A stretch of DNA of 64,000 nucleotides from contig OX345643.1 in the NCBI GenBank assembly GCA_947044365.1, positions 5,102,001-5,166,000 on the forward strand, written 5' to 3'. Below the pieces are notes generated by a model. That model had not been told where the DNA came from and did no database searches. It saw nothing but the letters and a program-made list of their open reading frames with translations. The translations under genes and the position numbers were made by a program. Shown in pieces: positions 21,999-32,476 of this stretch (its first letter is position 1; each line of letters begins with the position of its first letter). Source of the DNA: Petrosia ficiformis. Its lineage: Eukaryota > Porifera > Demospongiae > Haplosclerida > Petrosiidae.

Positions 21999-23449
21999 TA
22001 AGTCTGCAATAAAGAATTATGTAGATAACAACATGATACGTTTATGTGTGCGTGTGTTTGTGTTTGTGTTTGTGACTCTGTTAGTTCGTGTATGTGTGAT
22101 ATGTTTTGTGGGTGTGAGTATAAATGTGTGTGTACATTTGTGTTAAATGTGTACTTACACATGTTCGCGGAATAGACATGTCACAGTCCTTAAACACATC
22201 AGTTCCAATCATGTATCTATTACAGACAGATCATAATTATACACAAATATACACATCATCATTATATTAATCTTACTCTGCTGTATTCTGATCTTCAAGT
22301 AAATCAGCATAACAGCATCCCAGCTCATTGTTGAAGTACGTTAGTGTCTGAATACATGAGTTAATAAATAGAATTGCTATATATAGCAAATTGAACTTAC
22401 GCTTTTGCATTCATCTGGGCAAGGATTAGCAGTAACATTTCGGTTCAGACATCTCTATAAAGTTCAAATTGAAAGTGAATAATCTTAGAATTGTACATGT
22501 AATCATTGCAGTATTGAATACTTCCAATGATTATAAGGTATTATATAACACGAATGACAACAAAGTCCTCAAATATGTTTCTACAGTTAATTACACTTGC
22601 TATCCATTCTTTCAAAGCAAATAACACTCACACATGAACTTACACTATAATTTTGTGAAAGTGTGTTATTAACACCATTAAAGATGTCTCCAACTTTTTG
22701 CCAATCAGAAAGGCAATAATCGTGTCCATTTTTATCACAAGAGAGTTTTAGCAGTGTAACCACTGCACCCATCTATTAATGATAACATAAATTGATAATA
22801 TCCTAGGCTGAAAGACATAATAGTATTATGTATGTTTGTACATGCATACTTTATGTACATGTATAATGTACAGTGGCTTAGATATAGGGGGGGGGGGCAG
22901 GGGGGCTTGAGCCCCCCCCCCCCCCCCCCCCCCTCAAATTTGAATGATGCAGTATTGTTATTGATTTATGCACGTGTAACATATTTAATTATTGTAATTG
23001 TTAATATCATGTCAAGTTTGAACCCCCTAATTTTTTTATGGTGTCTAAGCCACTGAACTACACTCATTCAAACAGACAGGTATGCTCACATCAAAACCAC
23101 AATCTTCATCGGCAGCTGTTAAAAGTGGTGGAAGCCAACCAGAACAGTTATATCTGCCACAGAAGTTTTGAATGTAATCATCATCTAAACCATTGAAGAA
23201 ACTGCTGCCATCAAAGAAGAGTTCTTGGCACTGTTCACTGTAACTGTGTTCATCGAGTTTCTGCAGATCTCTCATGCAATCATCACTAGGTGCCTGTCGC
23301 CTCTCTCTAACTGCTTTGTTGAGAGCTTGATGTTTATTTCTTAAATGGGCAGCATGTCGCTCTGCTCTTTTCACATGAGAAATGATATTTGGTTCAACAA
23401 CAGCAATCACAAAGATCACAAGAATACCGAACTTGAATAAAGGATGCAT
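21999..23449 (-). CDS. Secreted cysteine-rich protein, tandem family member 5
   Basis: Exons on the minus strand: 23090-23449, 22644-22772, 22401-22454, 22277-22347, 22159-22216, 21999-22004. Phases are continuous, giving about 225 residues. The start at 23449 was chosen over an upstream in-frame ATG because it gives a clean signal peptide (MHPLFKFGILVIFVIAVVEP) aligned with member 4. ERRQ precedes the cysteine-rich part. Key pieces are FCGRYNCSGW (exon 1), SCDKNGHDYCLSDW (exon 2), NPCPDECKS (exon 3), LGCCYADLLE (exon 4) and FKDCDMSIPRTC (exon 5). The last exon supplies Thr and TAA only, as in member 2. Intron 1 contains a MITE with long G and C runs. The function is unknown. Confidence 0.8.
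22870..23057. mobile_element. MITE with CAGTGGCTTAGA ends and poly-G/poly-C core
   Basis: The ends CAGTGGCTTAGATA and GTCTAAGCCACTG are inverted repeats of each other. The interior has a run of G, then GCTTGAG, then a long run of C, which can form a strong hairpin. It lies in intron 1 of cysteine-rich gene 5. Confidence 0.75.
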
Positions 23450-24036
23450 GTTTGACAGAGAAAGCCAGAAGGGTGGGGCTCTAATAATATTCACAGTTAT
23501 AATTACAATGTCACATGCAGACACATTAAAATAAAGTACTATTTGGCTGAGTAAGCTTTTTCTGTTAAGGGCAGTATTTGCTCTTCCTTTCATGACATAT
23601 CTTCAGTGGCTAAAATCATTATGATATTGCTGCATGATTTTGATTATTTTACCAAGACTTCACAACTAAACATAACAATATACAAAGCCGTATTTGAAGA
23701 TACATAACACAAAATTGGATTGCGGGATAATACTAAACAAAATGTTACAAAGAATGAATCCTCTTTTATAACAATTTTACAAAGAAAGATAAAATATGGA
23801 TAAATATATAACTTCTGATACAAGTTAAATATGTATTGATATAATATAAAAAATCAGTATGCAATATGCAGCAGGGAAATTAGTATGGACAATGGTGTGT
23901 TCTAGATAACAATCATTGAAGGGGAAATTGGTATGGACAATGGTGTGTTCTAGATAACAATCATTGAAGGGGAAATTGGTATGGACAATGGTGTGTTCTA
24001 GTTAACAATCATTGAAGGGGAAATTGGTATGGACAA
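23450..24036. other. Spacer between cysteine-rich gene 5 and the ANL enzyme gene
   Basis: It holds the 5' region of gene 5 and the 3' end region of the ANL gene, including the 48-bp tandem repeat at 23872-24035. No separate gene is seen. Confidence 0.5.
23872..24035. repeat. 48-bp tandem repeat, about 3.4 copies
   Basis: Units contain GGTATGGACAATGGTGTGTT and AACAATCATTGAAGGGG and are nearly identical. The array ends two bases before the stop codon of the ANL enzyme gene, so it probably lies in that gene's 3' UTR. Confidence 0.9.
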
Positions 24037-27000
24037 TTATAACTTCAAATATGAATTAAATATGAAATAAACACAAGCAAATATCAAAAGAAAAATAATA
24101 ACAAAGATACACAAAATGATTGGATTGTGTGATAATACGAACAAAATGTTATGTAGAGTGGCATTTCCTAAAATATCTTTACTGCTAGAAAATAGACTCC
24201 TGGTGTCTGGTTTGGAGGCATGTCTACGATCCTTTTTTATGTGGGATTTAATTACTAGCTCATCAACAGGGATTCCCTCTGTTTTAATAAACTGCTCTAG
24301 ACCTGTTAGGAAAAATAAAATGGACGATGAATGGATAAATGATGGAAGCAAGGATGGATGTTTACATGATTGCTTGGTCCATAGTGAGTGGATATATGGA
24401 TTAATGAGTGAGTGGATGGATGATTATATTATATGGACTTATGAATGAATGGATGAAGAAATGGAAGCAAGGATGGATATTTACATGCATGGTCCTAAGT
24501 GAGTGGATATATGGATTAATGGGTGAGTGGATAGATGATCATATTATATGGACTTATGAATAAATGTGGATGAATGAATGGATATATGGATTAATGAACG
24601 AGTGGACTTATGGATGAATCAATGAATGAAATGAATTGATGTATGTATGGATTAATGGGTGAGTGGATGGATGACCATATAATATGGACTTATGAATAAA
24701 TGTGGATGAATGAAAGAATATATGGATTAACGAACGAGTGGACTTATGGATGAATCATTGATGGTGTACCTTCATTCTCTTTTGGAGGGAGGCCATTCGG
24801 AGCTTCTATGAACAAATAAGCTTTGTTATTATGTTTAAGATAAACAACAAATGTAATTAAACTTGTACGTTCCATTATCTGTTGATACAAGAAAATATAA
24901 ACTTAATAATAATCTATAATTCAAACCAGAGGTTTTGAAGCATGGGCTCAACAATGGTTGGTGTGTGCCATTGGGAATACATTTTGAGCCAATTAACAAA
25001 GAGTTAATGCTGTTAGTGACAATACAATCACAATTAACTGTGCCATCTAGCCCAAAGAGAGAACTGTACTGTGCCAAATAAAAAGCTATTTGGGCCAATG
25101 GTGTGCCATATGAGCTTATCAAAAACACCAATTCAAATCCAAATTAATGAGTGTGGCATATACATGTACAGTACTTTATTTTGAGAGTAAAGGTCCGTTT
25201 TTGCAAATCAGGTCACATGTGTGAATAGCCTTTCCTGTTCATGTCAAATGTCAATCCATTGCTCTATTAGTCATGCTACAATTATGTTACACTATACACC
25301 AATAAAACGTCATCATACTGTAACAGTAATTATTTTTCAATATAGTATAGCATTACTGTCTAACTACTGTGATGTTAATTGATAAGTATATCAATTACTA
25401 TCAAACCGGCTGTTGAACAACTGAAGTTCAAATATGAAACTACTGAGTAATTACTGTACTGCATGGTGACCTATACTGTATGTGATTGTGAATTAGAAAT
25501 TCAGTAATCAAAATTTAATACTTATTTAAAATGCTCACTATTAGAACACAACTAAATTATGTATTTAGAGTGGAGAGTAATAGTAGTTCTTCATAAATAG
25601 CTTACCTTCTGTTCAACTACAGTAGACCAGTAGCTATTCCCAGTAACTGGATCAATCACTCTCCACTTCACACGACCAACTAACCAAATACGTCCTGATG
25701 AGTCCATAAAACCTGCATCCTCAATTCTAAGCCATACTGTTCCATCATTATCATATATTAACCTTTTCTGTTCAACCTAGAAAACAGGATATATGGAGAA
25801 AAAATATTCCTGATTACCTTGTAACTTATAGTTGCAAAAATCTTAAATTTTGAGGCAATTGTGATTATAAACAGATTACATGAACCACTCAGCACTGAGT
25901 AAGTAAGTACTGATACTGCATGTACCTCATGTGTGTTAACATGCCACCCTGATATGATCAATTCCCCAATATCACCACGAGGTAACTCCAGTGTATGAAT
26001 GTCCAAAGGTTGTTTGGGAGATTCTATGGATAATTGAAAAAAAGCATTGACACAAAACAACATATGAAATAAGTATACATATATATAGAGAGAGAGAGGG
26101 AGAGAGGGAGAGAGAGAGAGACAAAAAACTAGTACAGTAATAGATTGTATCTGAAAAAAATCGCTCATGAATAATAATTTAAAATCTAAATACCACAGTG
26201 AACAAGCTAAACCTATCTGACAACACTGATTCATGTAGCCCTGGCTCTTTGAGAAACCAACATCACAAATAGATCCAAAAAGTGTATTATTAAACACATA
26301 TTCATCTCAATAATATCTGTCATACAGGACACTGTCCTAGTGATTGTCTGGTAAATTGAAACTACAAAGTATTGAAGAGCGTGACAAGAATGCCCAGCAG
26401 TTGCTTTACTATCCCTACATCCATAACTTAATCAGTCAGTCAGTAGAGATATTCAATGCAGCCCCAATATACAGGGGTTTTCATTTAATATCTCACGAAA
26501 ACCTACACTCTGACCAGGAAAATAACCGTGCATTTCTACGCAACGATGCATTGAAATACACAAAATCACTTTATCAACAGGTAATATAATTGTGCTACAT
26601 TACACTCAGTGTAGTATATACTGTTTTATGACTTTTTATATCTGAATTAAGACTTTACAATAGCGAAGAAGATAATTATTATAATACACAAATTATGCTC
26701 TTATCTGGTCAACATAATTATCACTGTAGTAATCAAAGTATATATACCCTTTGTAGTTACATGATATTATTGTTGATCATGTGACCTGTGGCCAATCAAA
26801 GTGCAGATAATGTACATGTGTATTAATATATTATAATATTATAGTATTATAAACAAAAGCAATCACCATCTAATATAGAAATGATCTTGACACTGTTTTC
26901 AACAGCAGGCAACCCCACACACAAACCATCAGGTTTATTCTCCTCCAATTTCATTTTCCTTTTAGCAGATATTGTAGATATAGGCTCAGCCTCGGTACTA

Positions 27001-30000
27001 CCATATATAACTGTAACCTTCTTGTCTGGTACTGCATTAGCCATTACACGAAGAGGACCTCTAATAGAAAATATTGGACATTGTTTAACATAGCCATTAT
27101 CAATTATTTAGGCCCCTCTCTATTCTATACTCCACATAGAAAATGAGTTGTTATCCCTAACAGATATTTATATGGGCTAATAGAGAAAGAAACAGTACAG
27201 CTAGGATTTGTACTGAGGATTACCTAATTACTGATCTGGAACTCTTAATCCTTAAACCACTGATACTTGGATACAGAAACAAGATCAGATACTTGGTTCA
27301 GGTGGCACTACTGTTTACTATGATACTGTCGCTAAAGAGCTATTACTTAACTAACCTCAAAATGTACAGCTAACTAGTACTGGCACAAACCTATACTTAT
27401 AAGTACAGAAATTATTGCAATATTGCAATATTATTATACTGGTTTTCATCCACACTGGTTGGGAATAACCACCACTCAGCATGAATTAACCACCACTCAG
27501 ATGAGTTAACCGCCTCTCAGATAAGTTAACCGCCTCTCAGGTAATACGTATATAGGCTATTGAGATAGTATTAAGTATATACTTGGTAAACAGCACTAAA
27601 TGCAAGTTAGAATCCAACCACCACTCTAAATACCCTGGGCAGAACACTGAATTAGAAATGAACAACAAGGTTTGGCTCTGTATGGTAAAACTAGAGGCTA
27701 CCAAATTTAATATCTACTAGACATATCATGTTAATGTAAATATGAAAATGGACAATTTGGACAATGTTTGCAAAAAATCAACTGTTTGAAGGGACAATTT
27801 TTAATCAAACACTTGCTATCGGTCAATTTGTTCAAGAAGCCATTGAAATTACATCCTGTTAATTGATCTTCCTGGTAGAGCTGGGCGATAGTGAACTATT
27901 TAATAGATAATTGAATGATAGTGGATACAGAGTCTGAGCATTTTCCACTTGTGGTCAGAGAAACTAAGTACCCCTCCAACAGAAAAACCTCCAGCTCTTT
28001 GTCAAGATCGATCTTATCAGAAATATTCCTCGCCATTTTCACATGTTTTTTTTCACATGGTTGTGAGTATGTTCAGGTAAGACAATGTCAAATGTACATG
28101 TTTGTAACTACATGTCCACTATCACAATAGTAGTTTGTATTCTTTCTGTCGCGATAGTAACACTGATGATAATGATAGTCATACCATCACTACTATCGCC
28201 TAGCCCTACTTCCTGGATACCAATTTCCTTGGCTTCCTGTATGTAACAAACTAATAGCAAGTGATTGAAATTTACTCACATGTTATTTGTGTAATCTTAA
28301 TACAGGAACTAATTAATTAACCTGAATACAGGGGCTCCACCAACTGCTATAGATATGATTGGTAACATGATCTTAATACAAGAGGATAATTAATTAATTA
28401 ACCTGAATACAGGGGCTCCACCAACTGCTATAGATATGATTGGTAACATGATCTTAATACAAGAGGATAATTAATTAATTAACCTGAATACAGGGGCTCC
28501 ACCAACTGCTATAGATATGATTGGTAACATGATCTTAATACAGGAGGATAATTAATTAATTAACCTGAATACAGGGGCTCCACCAACTGCTATAGATATG
28601 ATTGGTAACATAATCTTAATACAGGAGGATAACTAACTAATTAATTAACCTGAATACAGGGGCTCCACCAACTGCTATAGATATGATTGGTAACATGATC
28701 TTATGCTGAACAGCATATTGTGATAGTCTGTATGCTAAAGCTGGTGAGCTAACTATTCCAGAGACTTTGTATTTCTTTAAAGTTTTGATGACGGCAGCAG
28801 GATCACATGTCACAAACTTATCAATTACAACACAAAGAGCACCTAGCTGAGTAGGGAGACATTATAGTTATAGAATGCATACGTACATGTAATCTATAAT
28901 TCCTTGCATGAGGGTAGCATGAGGGTAGCATGAGGGTACCATGAGGGTAGTATGAGGGTAATATGAGGGAAGCATGAGGGAAGCATGAGGGTAGCATGAG
29001 GGAAGCATGAGGGAAGCAGGAGGGTAGCATGAGGGGAGCATGAGGGTAGCATGAGGGAAGCATGAGGGAAGCATGAGGGTAGCATGAGGGGAGCATGAGG
29101 GAAGCAGGAGGGTAGCATGAGGGTAGCATGAGGGAAGCATGAGGGAAGCATGAGGGTAGCATGAGGGAAGCATGAGGGAAGCAGGAGGGTAGCATGAGGG
29201 TAGTATGAGGGAAGCATGAGGTTGGTAGGATGAGGGTAGCATGAGGGAAGCATGAGGGTAGTATGAGGGAAGCATGAGGGTGGTAGGATGAGGGTAGCAT
29301 GAGGGAAGCATGAGGGAAGCATGAGGGTAGCATGAGGGAAGCATGAGGGTAGCATGAGGGTAGCATGAGGGAAGCATGAGGGAAGCATGAGGGAAGCATG
29401 TAGCGAATGTCAGGTAAATTGAATCTGAGCTGTATACAAAGTATATGGGAAACAGGACAAGAGTGTTGAAAATAGGCCAAAATGAAAATAGCCCAAAATG
29501 TCTGGCAGTTGGTTATTTCCACACCCCTACGATAATTATTATCGTCTTCTGTGTGTTTCTTTACAAACCCTCATTCACTAACTTTGAGAAAATGAAGAGG
29601 TACTATATACAGATTGGTAGCTACTCCAAAGTCTCTTTCATCTATTTTAATATCACTATCTTTGGCAATAGTGTGATATGTCATAGAAAGACACTTGGAC
29701 TGCTTTGATAAAAAAGAGTGTTCTCTCAGGAGCAATTTTGGCATTCCTAATAAATACAAATAATTATCAGTTAATTAATTGATAGGAGGATAATAAATAT
29801 ATGTACATGCATGTGTATGACTGGGTGTGAGATATAGTGATGGTAGGATAATAATCCTAATTATGTATGTGTGTGTGAATGTGTATAACGACGGCAGGAT
29901 TAATGTACATGTATAATTGTATATTTATGGGCAGTGTTTGGTCTAGGCTATATGAAAACTAGGTGTCTCATTAATCAAGTTTGTATTAATCTTAGTTTAC

Positions 30001-32400
30001 ACTCTATTTTATAGGTACCAACAAACCATTACTCATTACTATTACTAATAATTTGATATATAAGAAAAGTTAATTAGGAAGAAACCCTCCTAATGGTGTT
30101 AAATTACATGTAGCAATGAAGTCCACAGAAAAACAGACACTCTCCTTCCAGGAAACAACAACATCCCATCTCATCCCATTCCATCATCAACTAGTCCCAG
30201 TTTAATGGGCACTCTTTTTTTAGGGGGGGCAGCATGGCTTAGTGGTTAGAGCTTGAGCCCCTCTTGATCGAATGGTCAGTGGTTCGAGTTTGGCTGCAGT
30301 CATGTTGTTTCCTGGAAGGAGAGTGTCTGTTTTTCTGTGGACTTCATTGCTAATTTATTGTTTGTTTAAAGAGCTGAACACTTTTCAGTAATAAAAGCAA
30401 CAATTTTAGGCCTCCAGCACTCAAGTTTAGGCGTCCAGGGACACCTAAACACCCTCTAGAGCAAACATTGGTTATGGGTGAGTGTATATATTTGTGTTTC
30501 TACAGACAGGAGTAGGGCACTGATTTTATCAAAGAAAGAGAGAGAGAGAGAGATACAGTGTACACACACAGAGGGAAGGAGAGGGCTACCTGTACTGCCT
30601 GTGGTGAATGTTACAAGACCATTTTCAACAGGTATTACATCTTCTGGCTGGAGTAAGTCCACTTCTCCTTGTGTAGGACCAACTTCAACATGTTTAGGAA
30701 TATTACGAATAGAAGGAAAAATGAACTACATAAAAACAAGATATCATTGACTTTAAGAGTTTTGATTATCTTCTATTCCACTCCCTCTCCATCAGAGCTT
30801 TTGATATGTTTTGAAGGATGGGCCAAATTGGGTCAACAATCGTTAGTGTGTGTGTGCCATTGGGAATACATCTTGAGTCAATTAACAAAAACGTAATGCT
30901 TCTGTGACAATATAATCATAATTAACTGTGCCGTCTGGCCAAAGAGAGAACTTTGAGATTGTCAAAAATTTTGCTCTCCATTATTCTCCTTCTTTATATG
31001 ACTACTACTAGCTGAATCCCTGTAGTTTAATTGGTATACCAATGGCTTAGAAAATCATTTATTTTTCTCAAAACCTATCTCCCTCTGTCTGTCAGTCTCT
31101 CTGTCTGTCTGTCTATCTTTCCCTGTCTTGTCTCTCTCTCTCTCTCTCCCTCTGTCTTCTCTCTCCCTCTATACACATCCTTACCCTAGTCCATTTCATC
31201 TTTGATCCTTTTGGCCATATCCACACAGCAGGGTTGGCATTTCTGATACAATAATCCACTCTTTCAAACCCCATAGCAGTATCAAGAACAACAAAAGTCC
31301 CTCCTGTAATTAAAGAACTATTACAATAATATCCAGAGGATAAAAAAAAAATTATCGGATTATACACTGTTTTCAAATTAATAGTTATCAGGATATTTTC
31401 CACTCGACTTGCATATATATATATATATGTATGGCTGGAGAGTAGGTGGGGCTTGATCAGATTTAAACTTACTCTCAACCTACTAATTAAGGGATAAATT
31501 AACTTATGTACATGATATACAGTGTTCTGCCCAGGATATTTAGAGTGGTGGTTGGATTTTGCATGAATTTAGTGCTGTTTATCCAGTATATAGTTAATTC
31601 TGTCTCAGTAGCCTATATATGTATTATCTGAGAGGTGGTTAAAAGGTGGTTAATTTATCTAAGAGGTGGTTAATTCATCTGAGAGGTGGTTATTCCCGAC
31701 CAGTGCCGACCAGTGTGGGCAGAACACTGGATACATATTATCTAATTAAATTAAAATGAAAGAAAACAATAATTAATATCCTCACTTTACTATATCAGGA
31801 AAATATATTTTAAAGTTTATATACAGTATGCCTACTCCATTTTAACCTACTTGACCCGTAAAATGGCAGTTAATGTCTACATTGTTTGATAACTTTTCTT
31901 CACTGTAAATCGTTTCTTAGAGAAGTGTAATAATTTTAGCAATTATTACGTTAGTTGCTAAAATCACTAAAATTAATACACACAATTAAAAGTAGACTTA
32001 ATGTATCTTACCAACACTAAACACTGCACATACTATACAGTAGAAATCAACTGACGGCGCTGAAGTAAATAGAACCCTTTCACCAGGTTTTAGTCCAACA
32101 GTTTCTTTAAGAAGTTTAGCGACATATGATACTCTCTTATGAAACTCCTTACAAGTAATAGATTCATTACCAACAACCTATAAACAATTTAATAGCAATT
32201 TCATTAATTAAGAAAGTTAACATTTTTATGAGTTAGATATCTACATGTATATATATATACAATCACATACATGCAGGTAAAATATTCTACACAAATTATC
32301 AACACAAATAATCATCCATTATACTTACTAGTATAATTCTATCAGGTTCTCTTTGCAGACTCTCCAGAACATGGTAAGTGTAATTGCTGGTTGCATCCAT
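24037..32400 (-). CDS. AMP-forming acyl-CoA synthetase-like enzyme (ANL superfamily) with C-terminal membrane anchor
   Basis: Eleven minus-strand exons: 32329-32400, 32012-32177, 31185-31303, 30590-30725, 29583-29746, 28650-28846, 26867-27060, 25926-26023, 25606-25776, 24770-24878, 24037-24302. All phases fit, giving about 563 residues. The ATP/AMP-binding P-loop signature FTTGSTGMPK spans the junction of exons 4 and 5 (about residues 160-170). Further ANL motifs follow: AVGGAPVF at the end of exon 6, IYGSTEAEP in exon 7, GDIGELIISGW in exon 8, and EDAGFMDSSGRIWLVGR in exon 9. Such enzymes activate a carboxylate with ATP to an acyl-adenylate, often then forming the CoA thioester. The substrate cannot be read from sequence. 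Exon 11 ends with a hydrophobic helix (ILCIFVIIFLLIFACVYFIF) and a short tail, suggesting tail anchoring in a membrane; this is unusual but clear. Exon 7 uses a weak GTGATT donor. Confidence 0.88.
24320..24765. repeat. GGATGA/ATGGAT-type minisatellite
   Basis: Degenerate units (GTGAGTGGATGGATGA, ATTATATGGACTTATGAAT) recur as longer blocks over about 440 bp in intron 10 of the ANL gene. Confidence 0.8.
26083..26122. repeat. (GA)n microsatellite
   Basis: About 40 bp of GAGAGAGGGAGA-type repeat in intron 7 of the ANL gene, close upstream of the exon 8 acceptor. Confidence 0.85.
26344..26582 (+). other. Exon-like open frame on the opposite strand of an ANL intron
   Basis: The plus strand is open for about 80 codons with balanced composition (it includes YYPYIHNLISQSVEIFNAA and ends KYTKSLYQQ), followed by a CAG|GTAATA donor-like site. 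It lies inside intron 7 of the minus-strand ANL gene. No start ATG or partner exon was found. It could be a fragment of a captured gene, a nested gene's exon, or chance. I do not recognise the peptide. Confidence 0.25.
27443..27650. mobile_element. MITE, CAGTGTTCTGCCC family (inverted copy)
   Basis: It contains reversed AACCACCACTCAG and AACCGCCTCTCAG repeats and ends with GGGCAGAACACTG. It matches the element at 31530-31729 in opposite orientation. Confidence 0.6.
27878..28206. mobile_element. MITE with GGGCGATAGT / ACTATCGCCTAGCCCT ends
   Basis: Inverted ends flank a GATAGT-rich body. It lies in intron 6 of the ANL gene and is a distant relative of the GGGCTGGGA family. Confidence 0.55.
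28295..28705. repeat. 81-bp tandem repeat duplicating an exon-intron border
   Basis: Five copies begin at 28321, 28402, 28483, 28564 and 28649 with period 81 (85 for the last). Each contains the last 50 nt of ANL exon 6, encoding IMLPIISIAVGGAPVF, plus its GTTAAT donor. The 28649 copy is the real exon end; four more lie in the following intron. On the minus strand each extra copy is preceded by TGTATTAAG, a weak acceptor, so each could act as a 50-nt pseudo-exon that would shift the frame. Confidence 0.9.
28905..29400. repeat. 11-bp minisatellite (AGCATGAGGGA/T), about 45 copies
   Basis: About 500 bp of 11-bp units lie in intron 5 of the ANL gene. Because 11 is not divisible by 3 and units lack stops, all three minus frames stay open and give the same 11-residue repeat. 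These ORFs are artefacts. Confidence 0.95.
30110..30357 (+). mobile_element. tRNA-derived SINE-like element flanked by inverted repeats
   Basis: At about 30230-30300 lies a tRNA-like unit with an A-box-like TGGCTTAGTGGTTAGAG and a B-box-like GGTTCGAGTTT, as expected for RNA polymerase III promoters. It is bracketed by about 45-bp inverted repeats: GTCCACAGAAAAACAGACAC at 30121 and its reverse complement ending near 30345. The tRNA-like part has a stem-like GCAGC ... GCTGC pairing. It lies in intron 4 of the ANL gene. I do not call it a working tRNA, because the anticodon arm does not fold convincingly by eye. Confidence 0.55.
31084..31172. repeat. TC-rich microsatellite
   Basis: CTGTCTGTCTGTC and TCTCTCTCTC runs lie just downstream (minus direction) of the ANL exon 3 donor. 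Confidence 0.85.
31530..31729. mobile_element. MITE, CAGTGTTCTGCCC family (best copy)
   Basis: Left end CAGTGTTCTGCCCAGG, right end GGGCAGAACACTG, with internal GAGAGGTGGTTA repeats. It lies in intron 2 of the ANL gene. Other copies are at 10667-10826, 15318-15471 and 27443-27650. Confidence 0.7.
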
Positions 32401-32476
32401 AATGCCCTGAATTAATCGAAAAAAACATTGTGGGCGTGTCCATCACGTGGCATTGGAAATTTGGAAGCTGAAGATT
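32401..32476. promoter_or_regulatory. Candidate bidirectional promoter between ANL gene and TSR3
   Basis: Only 76 bp separate the minus-strand ANL start codon from the proposed plus-strand TSR3 start. The gap contains a CACGTG E-box (32444-32449), an inverted CCAAT box (ATTGG, 32452-32456) and a GC-box-like GGGCGTG (32432-32438). E-box plus CCAAT is typical of short divergent promoters of housekeeping and ribosome-biogenesis genes. That one element drives both genes is inferred. Confidence 0.5.

Noticed and set aside
23450..23593. Upstream ATG extension of cysteine-rich gene 5 (start at 23593)
   Set aside because: It would place 48 unrelated residues before a clean signal peptide that aligns with gene 4. 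The inner ATG at 23449 is preferred.
23872..24035. CRISPR-like array (48-bp units)
   Set aside because: The copies are contiguous without unique spacers and the context is a eukaryotic 3' end. The same holds for the 81-bp repeat at 28295-28705.
28821..29522. Three overlapping ORFs of 164-233 codons on the minus strand
   Set aside because: All come from the 11-bp minisatellite and read the same 11-residue repeat in different frames. They lie in an intron of the ANL gene.
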